Positions 1-9,046 of a stretch of 28,412 nt of DNA are shown piece by piece. The stretch's first letter is position 1, and every line of letters starts with the position of its first letter. The translations under genes and the position numbers were made by a program. Source of the DNA: Calditrichota bacterium (GTDB lineage Bacteria > Calditrichota > Calditrichia > RBG-13-44-9 > J042). The stretch is from positions 1 to 28,412 of the forward strand of contig JAADJD010000002.1 of the NCBI GenBank assembly GCA_013150955.1, read 5' to 3'. Below the pieces are notes generated by a model. The model saw only the letters and a program-made list of their open reading frames with translations. It made no database searches and had not been told where the DNA came from.

Positions 1-156
1 CAATAGCCTACGAATTACACGAATTAAAACGAATAAAAATAATGAAATTCATTGGATGATATATGGATGAAAATGTGTTTTGTGGTTTATTTGCGATTTT
101 GCAGATATTTTTTGGTTTCTATTTCGTGTGATTCGCGGTTTAATGCATTATTTGGG
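1..156 (-). repeat. CCCA/TGGG dispersed element, locus 1 (left end cut by window edge)
   Basis: First of ten loci carrying the same ~165-bp repeat. The window opens inside the left terminal inverted repeat (ACGAATTACACGAATT type). The conserved core GGATGAAAATGTG follows, then the right end AATGCATTATTTGGG. The right flank is TTTAT. The orientation matches the minus-strand gene next to it. 'Minus' here means that the strand reading CCCAAATAATGCAT at its 5' end is the minus strand; the same convention is used for all copies. Confidence 0.85.
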
Positions 157-750
157 TTTATCTCATAATTGGGGTTTAAACGCGGAGAAACCCGGTCGTT
201 TGTCATTGAAGCGCAGGATTTGACAAAACGATGTGTTCGGTTACGGAGCGAGCCTCTTAGTAAGGCGGCGAAATGAGGCCGTCGGCTGAAAGCCGTAAAA
301 AGCAATTTCCCCAGGTGGAACAGCGTGACGGCGAAAGAAATATCAACCCATCACGATTCTCCGGACGACGGCATCTGCAAATGGATCAAAAGCTTCTCCA
401 GGCTCATTCATTCTTTTCCGGATTTACCGGGAGAAACGTCCCCGAGCTCTGGTCAGCCCCGGACCAACGATTTTTCTGTTTATTGCCACAAGCGGTCGCA
501 CCCCCACAGGGAACAAGAGGGCTCCAGCGTATCCCCGCCGTTCCTTAAACGTCCAGGCCCGATTGAATCCTGCGGAAATCGATACCTGTCGCTACCTGAA
601 AAGATAATTCTGAATCAGGACCAATCAGGTTACTTCAGAAGCAATGGAATACCGCAAAATATGCCCGGAAAATCGGTGGAAAGAAAACGGTCCCGGTCGA
701 GCCAGCGCATTGGGGCGGGCGAGGGAAGCGGATTCTGCGGCTTTCCGGAC
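157..750. other. Region without a recognisable gene
   Basis: I find no reading frame here that looks like a protein on either strand. The open frames on the plus strand are rich in Ser, Arg and Pro, have no domain or convincing ribosome-binding site, and one runs antisense through the zinc-ribbon gene at 751-930. Small stem-loops are visible, for example CGGCT-GAA-AGCCG at 283-295. It could hold a decayed gene or a structured RNA, but nothing specific can be supported. Confidence 0.4.
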
Positions 751-930
751 TCAATCGTTGTTACGGGAAGATTCTTCCAGCATGGCCATGAGTTTTTCGG
801 TGTTGTGAATCAGTACCGGCATGTGTTCGGGACAAATCCACAGGGGACGTCCCTGATAGGATAAGTGGATTAAAGGAACTCGCTGGTCATCTCGCTGGCA
901 AACCAGACAGGCAGAACGCTGTTCACTCAT
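751..930 (-). CDS. Small zinc-ribbon-like protein (59 aa), unknown function
   Basis: A 59-residue cytosolic protein beginning MSEQRSACLVCQRDDQRVP. The pair CLVC near the N-terminus and CPEH near residue 37 together provide three Cys and one His, the arrangement of a small zinc-binding knuckle. The start was chosen at 930 because a near-perfect Shine-Dalgarno AGGAGG lies just upstream on the minus strand; the open frame continues further upstream but without a ribosome site. It stands alone between two repeat loci, so the context gives no function. Similar tiny zinc proteins often bind nucleic acid or partner proteins, but that is only analogy. Confidence 0.7.
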   Translation of the reverse strand: MSEQRSACLVCQRDDQRVPLIHLSYQGRPLWICPEHMPVLIHNTEKLMAMLEESSRNND

Positions 931-1064
931 GGATTCTCCTCCTTTGTATTTGATGATTTCATAAGGCATTAAAGATAGACGGAAAAGGGGAGAATTCAAC
1001 TGAAAAATAAGAATCATGGAATGAAACATCGATTATGAAACATCCTATGAATTACACGAATTAA

Positions 1065-1384
1065 GCCAGATTATGCATTGAACCACGAATGACACGAATG
1101 AACACAATTAAAAGTAATAAAAGCCATTTATGATGTCTGGATGAAAATGGGTTCCTGGATATATTTTTGTTGATCCCAGATTATGCATTAGAACCACGAA
1201 TTAACACCAATAAACATAATAAAATACGTTTGATTCTGTCTGGAGGAAAATGTTTTCCTGGATATATTCGCTATTTTGTTGATTTTTTTGAATTCATTCG
1301 CGTGATTCGTGGTTTAACGCTTTATTTGGGTTGATAATTTTTCGGAAGAATTCGCGTGAGTCGCGGTTTCATGCATGATCTGGG
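1065..1384 (-). repeat. Dispersed element, locus 2: outer copy interrupted by an inner copy
   Basis: The left half of one copy (about 1065-1174) continues after 1330 in its right half (about 1331-1384), ending ATGATCTGGG. Between them lies a complete second copy. The outer copy is flanked by ATTAA on the left and TTTAA on the right, a 5-bp duplication with one mismatch. The locus lies between two minus-strand genes and has the same orientation as both. Confidence 0.85.
1175..1330 (-). mobile_element. Inner copy of the dispersed element with perfect 5-bp target duplication
   Basis: This copy begins CCCAGATTATGCAT and ends TTTATTTGGG, 156 bp long. It is flanked on both sides by TTGAT (1170-1174 and 1331-1335). 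Removing it together with one TTGAT restores the interrupted outer copy across GTTGATAATTTTT, which matches the corresponding region of other copies (GTTGATATTTTT). This is the signature of a transposition event. Confidence 0.85.
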
Positions 1385-1401
1385 TTTAAGGACTTGCCGG
1401 A

Positions 1402-1800
1402 TTATCGTATCCGTGGCCGGAATTTGTATCCATAGTGGATCAGTCCCCGTTCACCCTGTTCACTAATTTTGCGAAGCACCATCTCCACTGGCATGCCAAT
1501 CTCCACCTGATCCGGATCCACATCGGTGAGCTGTGCAGTGATGCGTGGGCCTTCTTCCAGATCGATTAGAGCCACCACGTAGGGGACAAAGAATTCAAAT
1601 TTCGGGGTGCTCTGGTAAATGATGGTATAGCTATACACCGTGCCCCTTCCGGATAAGCGGAAATCTTCCAGCTGGCGGTTTTTACAGGCGGGACATACCT
1701 GTCGGGGTGGGAAATGGATCTGATTGCAATTCTGGCATCTTGTGCCGGCCAGCTGATACCGTTGCTTGCGCAATCGCCAGTTTCCGGGAATACCCATCAT
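1402..1800 (-). CDS. Zn-ribbon OB-fold protein (DUF35) of the HMG-CoA synthase/thiolase complex
   Basis: A 132-residue protein with an N-terminal rubredoxin-like zinc ribbon (Cys22, Cys25, Cys36, Cys39 in CQNC and CPAC) followed by an OB-fold domain that includes GRGTVYSYTIIY and PYVVALIDLEEGPRI. This is the DUF35/ChsH2-like architecture. In archaea such a protein bridges acetoacetyl-CoA thiolase and HMG-CoA synthase and provides a shared CoA site, so the intermediate is channelled. It is the last gene of the three-gene operon, after synthase and thiolase. I chose the ATG at 1800, preceded by GAGGA; a GTG at 1824 that overlaps the thiolase end by 14 bases is an alternative without a ribosome site. 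Family assignment is confident; the partnership is inferred from adjacency. Confidence 0.9.
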   Translation of the reverse strand: MMGIPGNWRLRKQRYQLAGTRCQNCNQIHFPPRQVCPACKNRQLEDFRLSGRGTVYSYTIIYQSTPKFEFFVPYVVALIDLEEGPRITAQLTDVDPDQVEIGMPVEMVLRKISEQGERGLIHYGYKFRPRIR

Positions 1801-1810
1801 CGCCGGTTCC

Positions 1811-2974
1811 TCATAAACGCTCACGGGTTAAAATCGTCGTAATTATAGTGGCCCCGCTGCCCCCAATGTTCTGGGTCATGGCAATGCGGGCATCGGGCAC
1901 CTGAATCGCCTCCGGGGCCTGTCCCCGCAATTGCAGGGTGGCTTCAACAATTTGGTACAGACCCGTTGCCCCTACCGGGTGGCCGCGTGCTTTCAGCCCC
2001 CCAAAAGTGGAAATGGGCAACCGGCCATCAATGGCAAAATGGCCTTCATTGGCTAAACGCACGGCGGTTCCTCGTTCCGCAAAACCGCTGCCTTCCAGAG
2101 ATAGGGCCGACATGATGCTGAACGCGTCGTGCAACTCGAATAACTGGATGTCCCGGTGGGTCAATCCCGACGTTTTGAACGCCTTGTGAACGCTCCGTTC
2201 CGCTGCCTTTAGCCATAGGGGATTTTCCCGGTTGTCCAGGGCAATGGTGTCGGTGCTTACCTCACAGGCGGCTACCCAGATGGGCCGATTGGGAAATCGC
2301 TTCAGTTGATCGATGCTGGTGACCACAACGGCGGAAGCTCCATCCGCAATGGGGCTGGAATCCAGCAGGTTGACGGGATCGGCCACCATTTTTGCCCGTT
2401 CGTACTGATCCCGGTTGACCAGGTGGCGAAACATGGCATTGGGATTATGCACGGCGTTTCGGTGCGCGATTTCGATGAATGCGGAAAAATCGGATTTGTG
2501 GTACCGATATTCGTACATGTATCGCCGCATGAGCAGGGCGTTGAGTGCCACAAAACTGATGCCCATGGCGGTTTCGTAGTCGGCATCGGCAGCGGAGGCC
2601 AGACCATCGGTGGTTTTGTGAGTGCTGGTTTCGGTAAGCTTTTCGACACCGACGGCCAGTGCCACTTCTGCAGCTCCGGAAGCCACCGCCAGCACCGCCT
2701 GGCGAAATGCGGCGGCACCAGAACCACAGGCTGCTTCCGCCTTAATGGCTTCCACACCGGTCAATCCCGCATATTCTGCAATTAGCGTGGCCAGATGCTC
2801 CTGACCGGTCAATGTGCCGCTTAACATGTTCCCCACGTAAAACACATCCACCGTGTCAATCTGACACTCGTCCAGCGCCTGCCAGACGGCCTGCACGGCC
2901 AGCTCTCGTAAGCCCGCATCCCAGTGTTCCCGTACCGGTGTCTGTCCAATTCCAACAATGGCGACAGGTCGCAT
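1811..2974 (-). CDS. Acetoacetyl-CoA thiolase, archaeal/SCP2-like type
   Basis: A 387-residue thiolase-fold enzyme expected to condense two acetyl-CoA into acetoacetyl-CoA. The nucleophile is Cys83 in AEAACGSGAAAF. Other active-site motifs are His282 in ELHDAF and His332 in ARGHPVGATG. The C-terminal loop reads QNIGGSGAT, so the second catalytic Cys of classical biosynthetic thiolases (CxGGG) is absent, as is usual in archaeal and SCP2-type thiolases. The ATG at 2974 has GGAG upstream and lies 14 bases after the HMG-CoA synthase stop. With its neighbours it forms the thiolase/synthase/DUF35 set that starts the mevalonate pathway. Without the context it could be called a lipid-transfer-type thiolase of unknown substrate; the adjacent synthase makes the acetoacetyl-CoA role likely. 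Confidence 0.92.
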   Translation of the reverse strand: MRPVAIVGIGQTPVREHWDAGLRELAVQAVWQALDECQIDTVDVFYVGNMLSGTLTGQEHLATLIAEYAGLTGVEAIKAEAACGSGAAAFRQAVLAVASGAAEVALAVGVEKLTETSTHKTTDGLASAADADYETAMGISFVALNALLMRRYMYEYRYHKSDFSAFIEIAHRNAVHNPNAMFRHLVNRDQYERAKMVADPVNLLDSSPIADGASAVVVTSIDQLKRFPNRPIWVAACEVSTDTIALDNRENPLWLKAAERSVHKAFKTSGLTHRDIQLFELHDAFSIMSALSLEGSGFAERGTAVRLANEGHFAIDGRLPISTFGGLKARGHPVGATGLYQIVEATLQLRGQAPEAIQVPDARIAMTQNIGGSGATIITTILTRERL

Positions 2975-2988
2975 AATGCACTCCGCCC

Positions 2989-4077
2989 TTAATGCATGAC
3001 AATTTTATTCCGCCACTTGGCATAGGTGGCGTAATCGATGATTTTGGCCCGCTGGATGTAGACGCGGGTCAATGGTGCCCGTTCTCGCCGTTCAAGAATG
3101 GCTTCCGTAACCCGAAAGCTCATGGCATCGCTGCCAGCTCCGGATCCAAAACTGACCACCAGGATCCGGTCTTCTGGCCTGGCTTCGTCCAGCACCGCGG
3201 TTAATCCCAGCGGCGAGGCCCCGGCATAGGTGTTACCAATGAACGGTGCCAGTAAGCCCGTGCGCACCTGCTCTTCCCGAAATCCCAGCATTTTGGCGAC
3301 CTTTAGTGGAAATTTCGTGTTGGGTTGATGAAATACCACCGCGGCGTAGTCCCGGGGACGTGTGTTCAACCCTTCCATGAGTTTGCGTGCTGCGTGAGTA
3401 ATGTGGTGGAAATACGCCGGTTCCCCGGTGAAGCGGTGGCCGTGTTCAGGATACAGCTGGTGTGCCCGTCGGAAGAAGTCGGGCGTATCGGTCACATAAC
3501 TGAAGGAGCCTTCCAGCACCGCCAGTGAGTTTTCCGCCAGCCCGATGACGAATGCGGCACCGCCAGCCGCTGCCGTATATTCCAGTGCGTCGCCGGGACG
3601 CCCCTGAGCCGTATCCATGGCAATGGCCAGCACATAGTCCGCCATTTTACTGCCCACAAAGCCAAAGCCAGCCTGCATGGCCTCGGTGCCGGCCTTGCAG
3701 GCAAATTCAAAATCTGCGGTACTGACGTTGGGGGTGATGCCCAGGGCCTGAGCAACGATGGTGCCGGATGGTTTCACGGCGTAGGGGTGAGATTCGGAGC
3801 CAATCCAGACTGCGCGGATTTTTTCGGGAGAGACCGCCGCGCGCGACAGGGCATTTTCTGCGGCTTCGATGGCCATGGTGATGGTATCTTCATCCGGCCC
3901 CGGCACGCTTTTCTGATCGATGGGCAATACCTCTGCATCCTGCGTTCCCCGCCACAGACGGGCAATTTCCCTTGCCGGCAGGCGATACCGCGGAATGTAC
4001 GCGCCATAACCCACAATACCCACCGGCCGATCCGGTATCAATATTTCTGCCAAGGATGTTTCCCCTGTATTTACCAC
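2989..4077 (-). CDS. Hydroxymethylglutaryl-CoA synthase, archaeal type
   Basis: A 362-residue enzyme that condenses acetyl-CoA with acetoacetyl-CoA to HMG-CoA, the precursor of mevalonate and isoprenoids. It carries the signature segments of archaeal synthases: [14 protein letters not shown] near the N-terminus, [15 protein letters not shown] (Glu95), the nucleophile Cys127 in [31 protein letters not shown], and the catalytic His250 in [11 protein letters not shown]. It is the first gene of the operon. The start is uncertain: the longest frame begins at a GTG (4077) that sits almost on top of AAGGA. A TTG at 4053, with GGGGA eight bases upstream, is a plausible alternative, giving a protein close to the archaeal length. 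No HMG-CoA reductase or mevalonate kinase is visible in the window. Confidence 0.94.
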   Translation of the reverse strand: MVNTGETSLAEILIPDRPVGIVGYGAYIPRYRLPAREIARLWRGTQDAEVLPIDQKSVPGPDEDTITMAIEAAENALSRAAVSPEKIRAVWIGSESHPYAVKPSGTIVAQALGITPNVSTADFEFACKAGTEAMQAGFGFVGSKMADYVLAIAMDTAQGRPGDALEYTAAAGGAAFVIGLAENSLAVLEGSFSYVTDTPDFFRRAHQLYPEHGHRFTGEPAYFHHITHAARKLMEGLNTRPRDYAAVVFHQPNTKFPLKVAKMLGFREEQVRTGLLAPFIGNTYAGASPLGLTAVLDEARPEDRILVVSFGSGAGSDAMSFRVTEAILERRERAPLTRVYIQRAKIIDYATYAKWRNKIVMH

Positions 4078-4164
4078 TCCTTATTTTTCGTCTTGAATGA
4101 ACACAAAATTTAATGATAAAACATTTATTTTGAAAAAAAGAATTTTGCGGAAACGCCTCTTTTA

Positions 4165-4456
4165 TCCCGGATGATGCATTCGCCTGCGAATGACACGAAT
4201 TAACCCGAACAAAAATAATAAACTCAGATGATGCCTTAAACCACGAATTGCACGAATTAACACAAATAGAACCAATTAAATCCATTGGATTGTGTCTGGA
4301 TGAAAATGTGTTTCAGGGTTTATTCGCGATTTTGTAGGTATTTTTTGTTTTCATTCGTGTGATTCGTAGTTTATCGCATAATTTGGGATGATTCGAATTC
4401 ATTCGCGTGATTCGTGGTTTAGTGTATTATTTGGTTTAATGCATTATTGGGGTTTA
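4165..4456 (-). repeat. Dispersed element, locus 3: composite of nested copies
   Basis: The outer left half begins CCCGGATGATGCATT. A full inner copy runs from about 4223 (CTCAGATGATGCC) to 4387 (ATAATTTGGG). After it come the outer right half and a second, partly duplicated right end finishing ATTATTGGGG. Flanks of the inner copy (ATAAA and ATGAT) no longer match well, so this may be an older insertion. The locus lies between the HMG-CoA synthase and methyltransferase genes, both minus, and is co-oriented with them. Confidence 0.8.
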
Positions 4457-4552
4457 TCGGGAATTGTTTACAGCAGCATGGAAAGTGCGGCATTTGGCCG
4501 ATTTTTCGACGTCATGAAGGACGGAGCGGGAGGGATGAGCCATCGATCTGGT

Positions 4553-5269
4553 CTATGTCTGCTTTCGGCGAATCTTGTAAATCGAGATGGTCAGCGGTTT
4601 CCTGGATAGATTCACCGTTTCCTCGAAACGCTGGTAAACGAATCCCGCTGCTTCAACCAGCTGGAAAAAACGACGGGCAATGGCGCGATTGGGTTCGCTT
4701 AAATAGATGACGCCGTCCGGAGCCAGTAACTGCTGGAAGGTTTCCACCAGCGGATGAAAATGTCGCTCCTCATAGGCCACATCGGAAGCCAGGATGATGT
4801 CGAATACCCTATCGGCGTCCGGGATGCGCCAATCCAGCCGGTAACTTCTGGCCGGGGTTTGTAAATTCATCATCCAGTTTAATTCGGCCAGTCGCAGGGC
4901 ATCTTCTTTTAAATCGGTAAAGACCACGTCGCCCCCTTTGAGACCGGCCATGACTCCCACCAGGCCTGTGCCGCATCCCAGCTCGACCACCTGTTGCCCC
5001 CGGAAGTGCAATTCGCGAGCAATGAATCGCGACAGGGCAATGGCCGATGGCCAGATCTCCGCCCAGTAGGGGATATCGTCTTCTGCGGGAATGACCTGCT
5101 CGGCCACTTCGTCCAGCACCTGATTGATGTTTGCCACGCGGTACATGTTCAGCCGAAAGCCTTCGATCTTCAGTTCCGTGAGTTCCAGTTGGTACATTCG
5201 GGAAAGCCACTGAAACAGGGCATCGAATCGAAGCGCAATGTCTGGCATTTCCGGAAAGGATGCGTTCAT
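4553..5269 (-). CDS. SAM-dependent methyltransferase (protein-methyltransferase-like, family 16)
   Basis: A 238-residue class I methyltransferase. The SAM-binding motif I is VVELGCGTGLVGV, followed by an acidic strand end in VVFTDLKEDAL and the post-motif segment FDIILASDVAYEERHF. The segment PYWAEIWPSAIALSRFI just before motif I is typical of the METTL-type lysine methyltransferase family (Methyltransf_16), whose members modify proteins rather than small molecules. About 80 N-terminal residues precede the catalytic domain and are unrecognised. The gene follows the GH57 gene by 115 bases on the same strand and might be its operon tail, though nothing suggests a shared function. The substrate cannot be read from the sequence. 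Confidence 0.8.
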   Translation of the reverse strand: MNASFPEMPDIALRFDALFQWLSRMYQLELTELKIEGFRLNMYRVANINQVLDEVAEQVIPAEDDIPYWAEIWPSAIALSRFIARELHFRGQQVVELGCGTGLVGVMAGLKGGDVVFTDLKEDALRLAELNWMMNLQTPARSYRLDWRIPDADRVFDIILASDVAYEERHFHPLVETFQQLLAPDGVIYLSEPNRAIARRFFQLVEAAGFVYQRFEETVNLSRKPLTISIYKIRRKQT

Positions 5270-5363
5270 GATCTCCAGATGCTATTCTTATGAGGAAACG
5301 TTGCCTGTTTCACCGCTCCCTGGTGTTTATCCAGAAAACAATCGTTCACAATTGGGACTCCGG

Positions 5364-5378
5364 ATTCCATTGTGGAAT
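5364..5378. terminator. Small hairpin just past the GH57 stop
   Basis: ATTCCA-TTG-TGGAAT forms a six-base-pair stem six bases beyond the end of the GH57 gene. No T-run follows on the minus strand, so an intrinsic terminator is only a weak suggestion; it might instead stabilise a 3' end. Confidence 0.25.
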
Positions 5379-5384
5379 GGGACA

Positions 5385-7559
5385 TTAAACCGACCATTCT
5401 CGGAGTTCAAAATTTTCATCCGGCACTTCCAGTTCAATGATGTTGATGTGCGGGAATTTCTCCACCAGTTGATTGTTCTGTTTAATGTGCAGCTGAATCC
5501 CCAGTTTTTCCCCGGCCTGCACTTCCAGCGCCCGGAACGGAATGGCCGCTTCCAGAATCTGGTTCAGTTTGAAGGTGGGTTCCAGCAGTTCCCGCTCGTA
5601 CTTCTCCTCTCGCATCTCGTATTTTTCCATGATACCCCGCAACGGAGATATGACCACTGCCAGCTGTTTGGGCATTTTAATGGACAGCACAAATTCCAGC
5701 ATGGGGTCGGGACGGTCGTGGAAATCAATCCGCAGGTACAGATGATCCGGATCGAACCCCACGTATAGCCGCTCGATGATCCGGGATACCTGATGCATTG
5801 CGGTCTGCGGCGCTTTGGTGCCTTCGTAAATGGCCGCTCCCACCCATTCGTAAAAATAGGTGTCCCTGCCATCGATTTGGGGATGAATGAAGTTGAGCGG
5901 GCGGATCGACTTGAACCGATCGAAATGGCTCTTCTTGATGGTCTGGTAATATTCTGCAGGCACGTCCTCGCCCACCAATTCGTACACCCGCATCAGGTGT
6001 TCCCGATACAATTGATCGAATTCCATGTCCTGGCTGGAGGAATGCTCATCACCGTACCACCAGCACCAGTCAGAGCCCTCGGCAATGTAAATCTGTTGCC
6101 AGGCCTCTTCCAGCACCTCCGGGGGGAGCAATACTTCCTTTTCTTTTTCCGTCAGAAAGTCCCGGGTACGCTTTAACAGTTCCCAGGCACGATTGTCTTC
6201 CTCCGAACCAATCCAGATGTTGAAATTGCTGTTTATCCAGCTTCCGGGAAACAGTTTGCGCAGTTCGGGCAGTGTTTGCTGCTGCCGCAAAAATTCACTG
6301 AAGGTGATGGTTTGAATGTAGGGATCATCGGATAACCGCGAAAACAGCGTTTGAAGAAAATCTTTACCGTAGTTGGGATAGTATTCCCAACAGTTTTCTC
6401 CGTCCAGGATCACGGTAACCATGTGATGTGCCAGGGCTTCCTCGCCAGCCTTCTGGGCAATGCGATTGCGGATGGCATAGAGGCGGGTCATGAAATCATC
6501 CACCGCCTTTTCTGCGTCCCAGTTGCTGTACACAAAGCCAATGGCATCGGACAGGTAGTGATCCCGGAAGAAGATGGCCACGGCCTGATTGCGCTGGACA
6601 AAGCGGTAGGGGGAATAAATTTTGTGCGGTTCGAAGTGCACCCCCAGGGTTCGTGCCAGGATGCCTTCGTCGGTGGCGATCCAGCGGATGCCATGGCGGG
6701 CGATCATGGCAGCAGCGGCTTCAGAAACCGCGCCTTCGGCCGGCCAGATTCCCTCCGGGCGGCGTCCAAACAGTTGCTCGAAATACTCCAGACCGGTCTC
6801 TAACTGCCATTCGGCATCTTCCGGATGGGCAAATCCCCCCGCGGGTAATCGGACGGCTGGATCCGACTGACGCGCTACCTGATTGTCAATCAACAGGGGT
6901 AAAATGGGATGGTAGAACGGGGTCGTGGAGAGTTCAATCTGTCCCTCTTCCCAGGCCTTTTTGTGTGCGGGAACGATTTGCTGCAATATGGCCAGCGCTT
7001 CCTGCAGCAAAGTGCGTTTGTCCTTCTCGGTAAAATTTCGGCCCTTGCGGAAAAGCTTCTGCAGTGCCGGTTTTTGCCGACTGATCATGCCTACCCAGAT
7101 GAGATTGTACCACACCTGCAGGTCGCGATATTCCTGAGTGGAAAAAATTCGGGTGCGTTCCGTGGCGGAAAGGTAGCGCGAATCGGAGCGCAGTCGGGTG
7201 TACAATTCAAAGTAGCGGGGATAGGGTTTGATCATGGTTTCTACATTGGCCAGGAAGAAGTTATTGAGGATTTCGTTTTTATCCTCTTCAGTCAATTTTT
7301 CTGCGGGTTTTTCTGTTAATAACCAGATGTTGTCCCGCGCATCCCGATGGGCATAATCTTCGATCTGGGTCAACAGCGACGGTACCAGATTTATGTTTTG
7401 CCGGATGTCCGGGAACTGCCGGATCATGCTGAGCAGATCCAGATAATCTTTCATCCCATGAAAACGCACCCAGGGCATGTGGTAAACGCCCCGTGCGTCC
7501 TTGTAATACGGCTGATGATGATGCCAGAGAATGCCCAGATACAGTTTGTTCGTCTTCAT
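5385..7559 (-). CDS. Glycoside hydrolase family 57 (alpha-amylase/amylopullulanase-like)
   Basis: A 724-residue cytosolic enzyme with no signal peptide, expected to cleave alpha-glucan linkages. The family 57 motifs are in order: WHHHQP at residues 12-17, the nucleophile Glu275 in IWPAEGAVSEAA, WIATDEG near 297, the acid/base region FFRDHYLSDAIGF around 331-341, and DGENCWEYYPNYGKDFL around 386-402. A further segment, GSDWCWWYGDEHSSS, is common in this branch. The last 180 residues form a predicted beta-rich accessory region. I chose the ATG at 7559 because GGAGGAA lies upstream; the frame stays open another 67 codons inside the flippase gene. It overlaps the flippase stop by one base, so translation is probably coupled. 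Storage-glucan turnover is the likely role. Confidence 0.9.
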   Translation of the reverse strand: MKTNKLYLGILWHHHQPYYKDARGVYHMPWVRFHGMKDYLDLLSMIRQFPDIRQNINLVPSLLTQIEDYAHRDARDNIWLLTEKPAEKLTEEDKNEILNNFFLANVETMIKPYPRYFELYTRLRSDSRYLSATERTRIFSTQEYRDLQVWYNLIWVGMISRQKPALQKLFRKGRNFTEKDKRTLLQEALAILQQIVPAHKKAWEEGQIELSTTPFYHPILPLLIDNQVARQSDPAVRLPAGGFAHPEDAEWQLETGLEYFEQLFGRRPEGIWPAEGAVSEAAAAMIARHGIRWIATDEGILARTLGVHFEPHKIYSPYRFVQRNQAVAIFFRDHYLSDAIGFVYSNWDAEKAVDDFMTRLYAIRNRIAQKAGEEALAHHMVTVILDGENCWEYYPNYGKDFLQTLFSRLSDDPYIQTITFSEFLRQQQTLPELRKLFPGSWINSNFNIWIGSEEDNRAWELLKRTRDFLTEKEKEVLLPPEVLEEAWQQIYIAEGSDWCWWYGDEHSSSQDMEFDQLYREHLMRVYELVGEDVPAEYYQTIKKSHFDRFKSIRPLNFIHPQIDGRDTYFYEWVGAAIYEGTKAPQTAMHQVSRIIERLYVGFDPDHLYLRIDFHDRPDPMLEFVLSIKMPKQLAVVISPLRGIMEKYEMREEKYERELLEPTFKLNQILEAAIPFRALEVQAGEKLGIQLHIKQNNQLVEKFPHINIIELEVPDENFELREWSV

Positions 7560-9046
7560 TAGCGATTCCTCCATACCGGTAACCAGCGTGTCACCTGTCC
7601 CGAAAGGATTTCCTTTTCTCTTCGATTTAAAACCATGCCATACACATAGATAGCCCCCAGCAACAGGATGCCCAGACGTTGCCAGAATGCCAGCGGCACC
7701 CAATAATATAAGCAAAGAAGTCCGGCCATCAGTAAAAACATTTTGCCAATCCGTTCCCATTCAATGGGAATGGGATAAATCCGCCGGGAGACCAGAAAAA
7801 TAGTGAATGCCATGGTAAAGTAGCTAAGCCAGGTGGAAACCGCCGCCCCCCAGATGCCCAGATAGGGGAGCAGGATCAGATTGGCCAGAATATTAATGAT
7901 GGCTGCACTTCCGGTAAACACGACCATAAACTGGCTTTTCTTTAAGATGTAGAATCCCGGCGTCAGGATGACGTAAATTCCGTAAAAAAAGTAGGACAGC
8001 AGAATAATGGGAATGATCGGAATGCCCTCCCAGTACTGCTGGCCAAAGAGGTAAAATTTCCCCAGGTAACGGGCGGTCAGGATGTCCCGGATGAAGTAGG
8101 ACACCGTGAGCACCACGGCGCCAGCGATGATCACATAATAGGTCAACACGCGGGAGAAAACCGTGCGCGAATCCGCCTGGGGGGCAATTTTCAGGAAGAA
8201 GGGCTGCCAGGCGTTTCGAAACGCGACCACCATTAGCAGCAAAACGGTACCAAATTTGTAATTGGCGCTGTACAAACCGACCACATCTTTGCCCAGGATA
8301 CCCTTCACCAGAAACCGATCCACCATTTCGATGGTCATGTAAGCGATCCCGTTGGGCAGGAAGGGTAACCCAAAGCGGATCATTTCCCGTGCCAGTTCCC
8401 GATGGATCCGGGGCAGGAAGTAGCGCCGGATGATGGGAAACATCACCCCAAAGTTGATGATTGCCGCTGTTAGATTGGCATACAGAATACCCAGAACCCC
8501 CTTTTTGAGCGCAACGACGAAAAGAAGATTCAACCCCAGTTCCAGTAAAAACCGAAACGTGCGGTACAGGGTGAAGGAAACGGGGCGTTCTTCCGCCCGC
8601 AGGATCAGATAGGGGAGGTTCAGTAATGAATCGAACAGCAGGATCAGGCCGGCCAGCCGGAAGTAAATGGTTAACCGATCGTCAGAGAGAATCCATTGAG
8701 CCAGGTGGGGACTGATGATGAAAATCAATCCGGTCGTAATGACGCTGGTGGTTAAAAGAAACAGAAAAGTGGTGGAAAAGACCGTGCGGCGATCGTGGCG
8801 TCCCAGGAAAAAATACCGCAGTAATGCCGAGTCCATACCATACAGGTAAAAGAAATTCATGAAAGCGATGAAGGTGTAAACCAGGGTGTAATCGCCAAAT
8901 TCGCTGCGAGAAGGGATATACAGGGTGCTGGTGTAAACAGGCAGGAGTACCAGTCCCTGCAATCGCTGGATGGAGGTGCTGAGCCCATAAATGACCGAGT
9001 GACGTGCCAGTTGTGTTAGCCGTGCGAACATGGTATCTTCACTCAC
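7559..9046 (-). CDS. Wzx-like flippase (polysaccharide/lipid-linked sugar transporter, MATE-type)
   Basis: A 495-residue integral membrane protein with roughly 12-14 hydrophobic segments, beginning SVIYGLSTSIQRLQGLVLLP, as in the polysaccharide biosynthesis (Wzx/MurJ-like, MOP) exporters. Such proteins move lipid-linked sugars across the inner membrane. Segments such as MDSALLRYFF, FGLPFLPNGIAY and SANYKFGTVLLL are typical. The open frame starts with a GTG at 9046 that overlaps the preceding gene's stop by four bases. The ATG at 9031 (MFARLTQLARHS) is an alternative that loses five residues. No glycosyltransferase or ligase is adjacent, so the sugar cargo is unknown. Confidence 0.85.
   Translation of the reverse strand: MSEDTMFARLTQLARHSVIYGLSTSIQRLQGLVLLPVYTSTLYIPSRSEFGDYTLVYTFIAFMNFFYLYGMDSALLRYFFLGRHDRRTVFSTTFLFLLTTSVITTGLIFIISPHLAQWILSDDRLTIYFRLAGLILLFDSLLNLPYLILRAEERPVSFTLYRTFRFLLELGLNLLFVVALKKGVLGILYANLTAAIINFGVMFPIIRRYFLPRIHRELAREMIRFGLPFLPNGIAYMTIEMVDRFLVKGILGKDVVGLYSANYKFGTVLLLMVVAFRNAWQPFFLKIAPQADSRTVFSRVLTYYVIIAGAVVLTVSYFIRDILTARYLGKFYLFGQQYWEGIPIIPIILLSYFFYGIYVILTPGFYILKKSQFMVVFTGSAAIINILANLILLPYLGIWGAAVSTWLSYFTMAFTIFLVSRRIYPIPIEWERIGKMFLLMAGLLCLYYWVPLAFWQRLGILLLGAIYVYGMVLNRREKEILSGQVTRWLPVWRNR

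Noticed and set aside
157-750. Structured RNA such as RNase P, tmRNA or SRP RNA
   Set aside because: Small stems occur, but none of the conserved core sequences of these RNAs could be found on either strand.
273-864. Overlapping plus-strand open frames of 91 and 179 residues
   Set aside because: No domain and no ribosome site; biased composition; the longer runs antisense through the well-supported zinc-ribbon gene.
7560-7760. 67-residue N-terminal extension of the GH57 frame
   Set aside because: It lies inside the flippase gene, whereas the ATG at 7559 has GGAGGAA upstream and starts directly at the GH57 domain.
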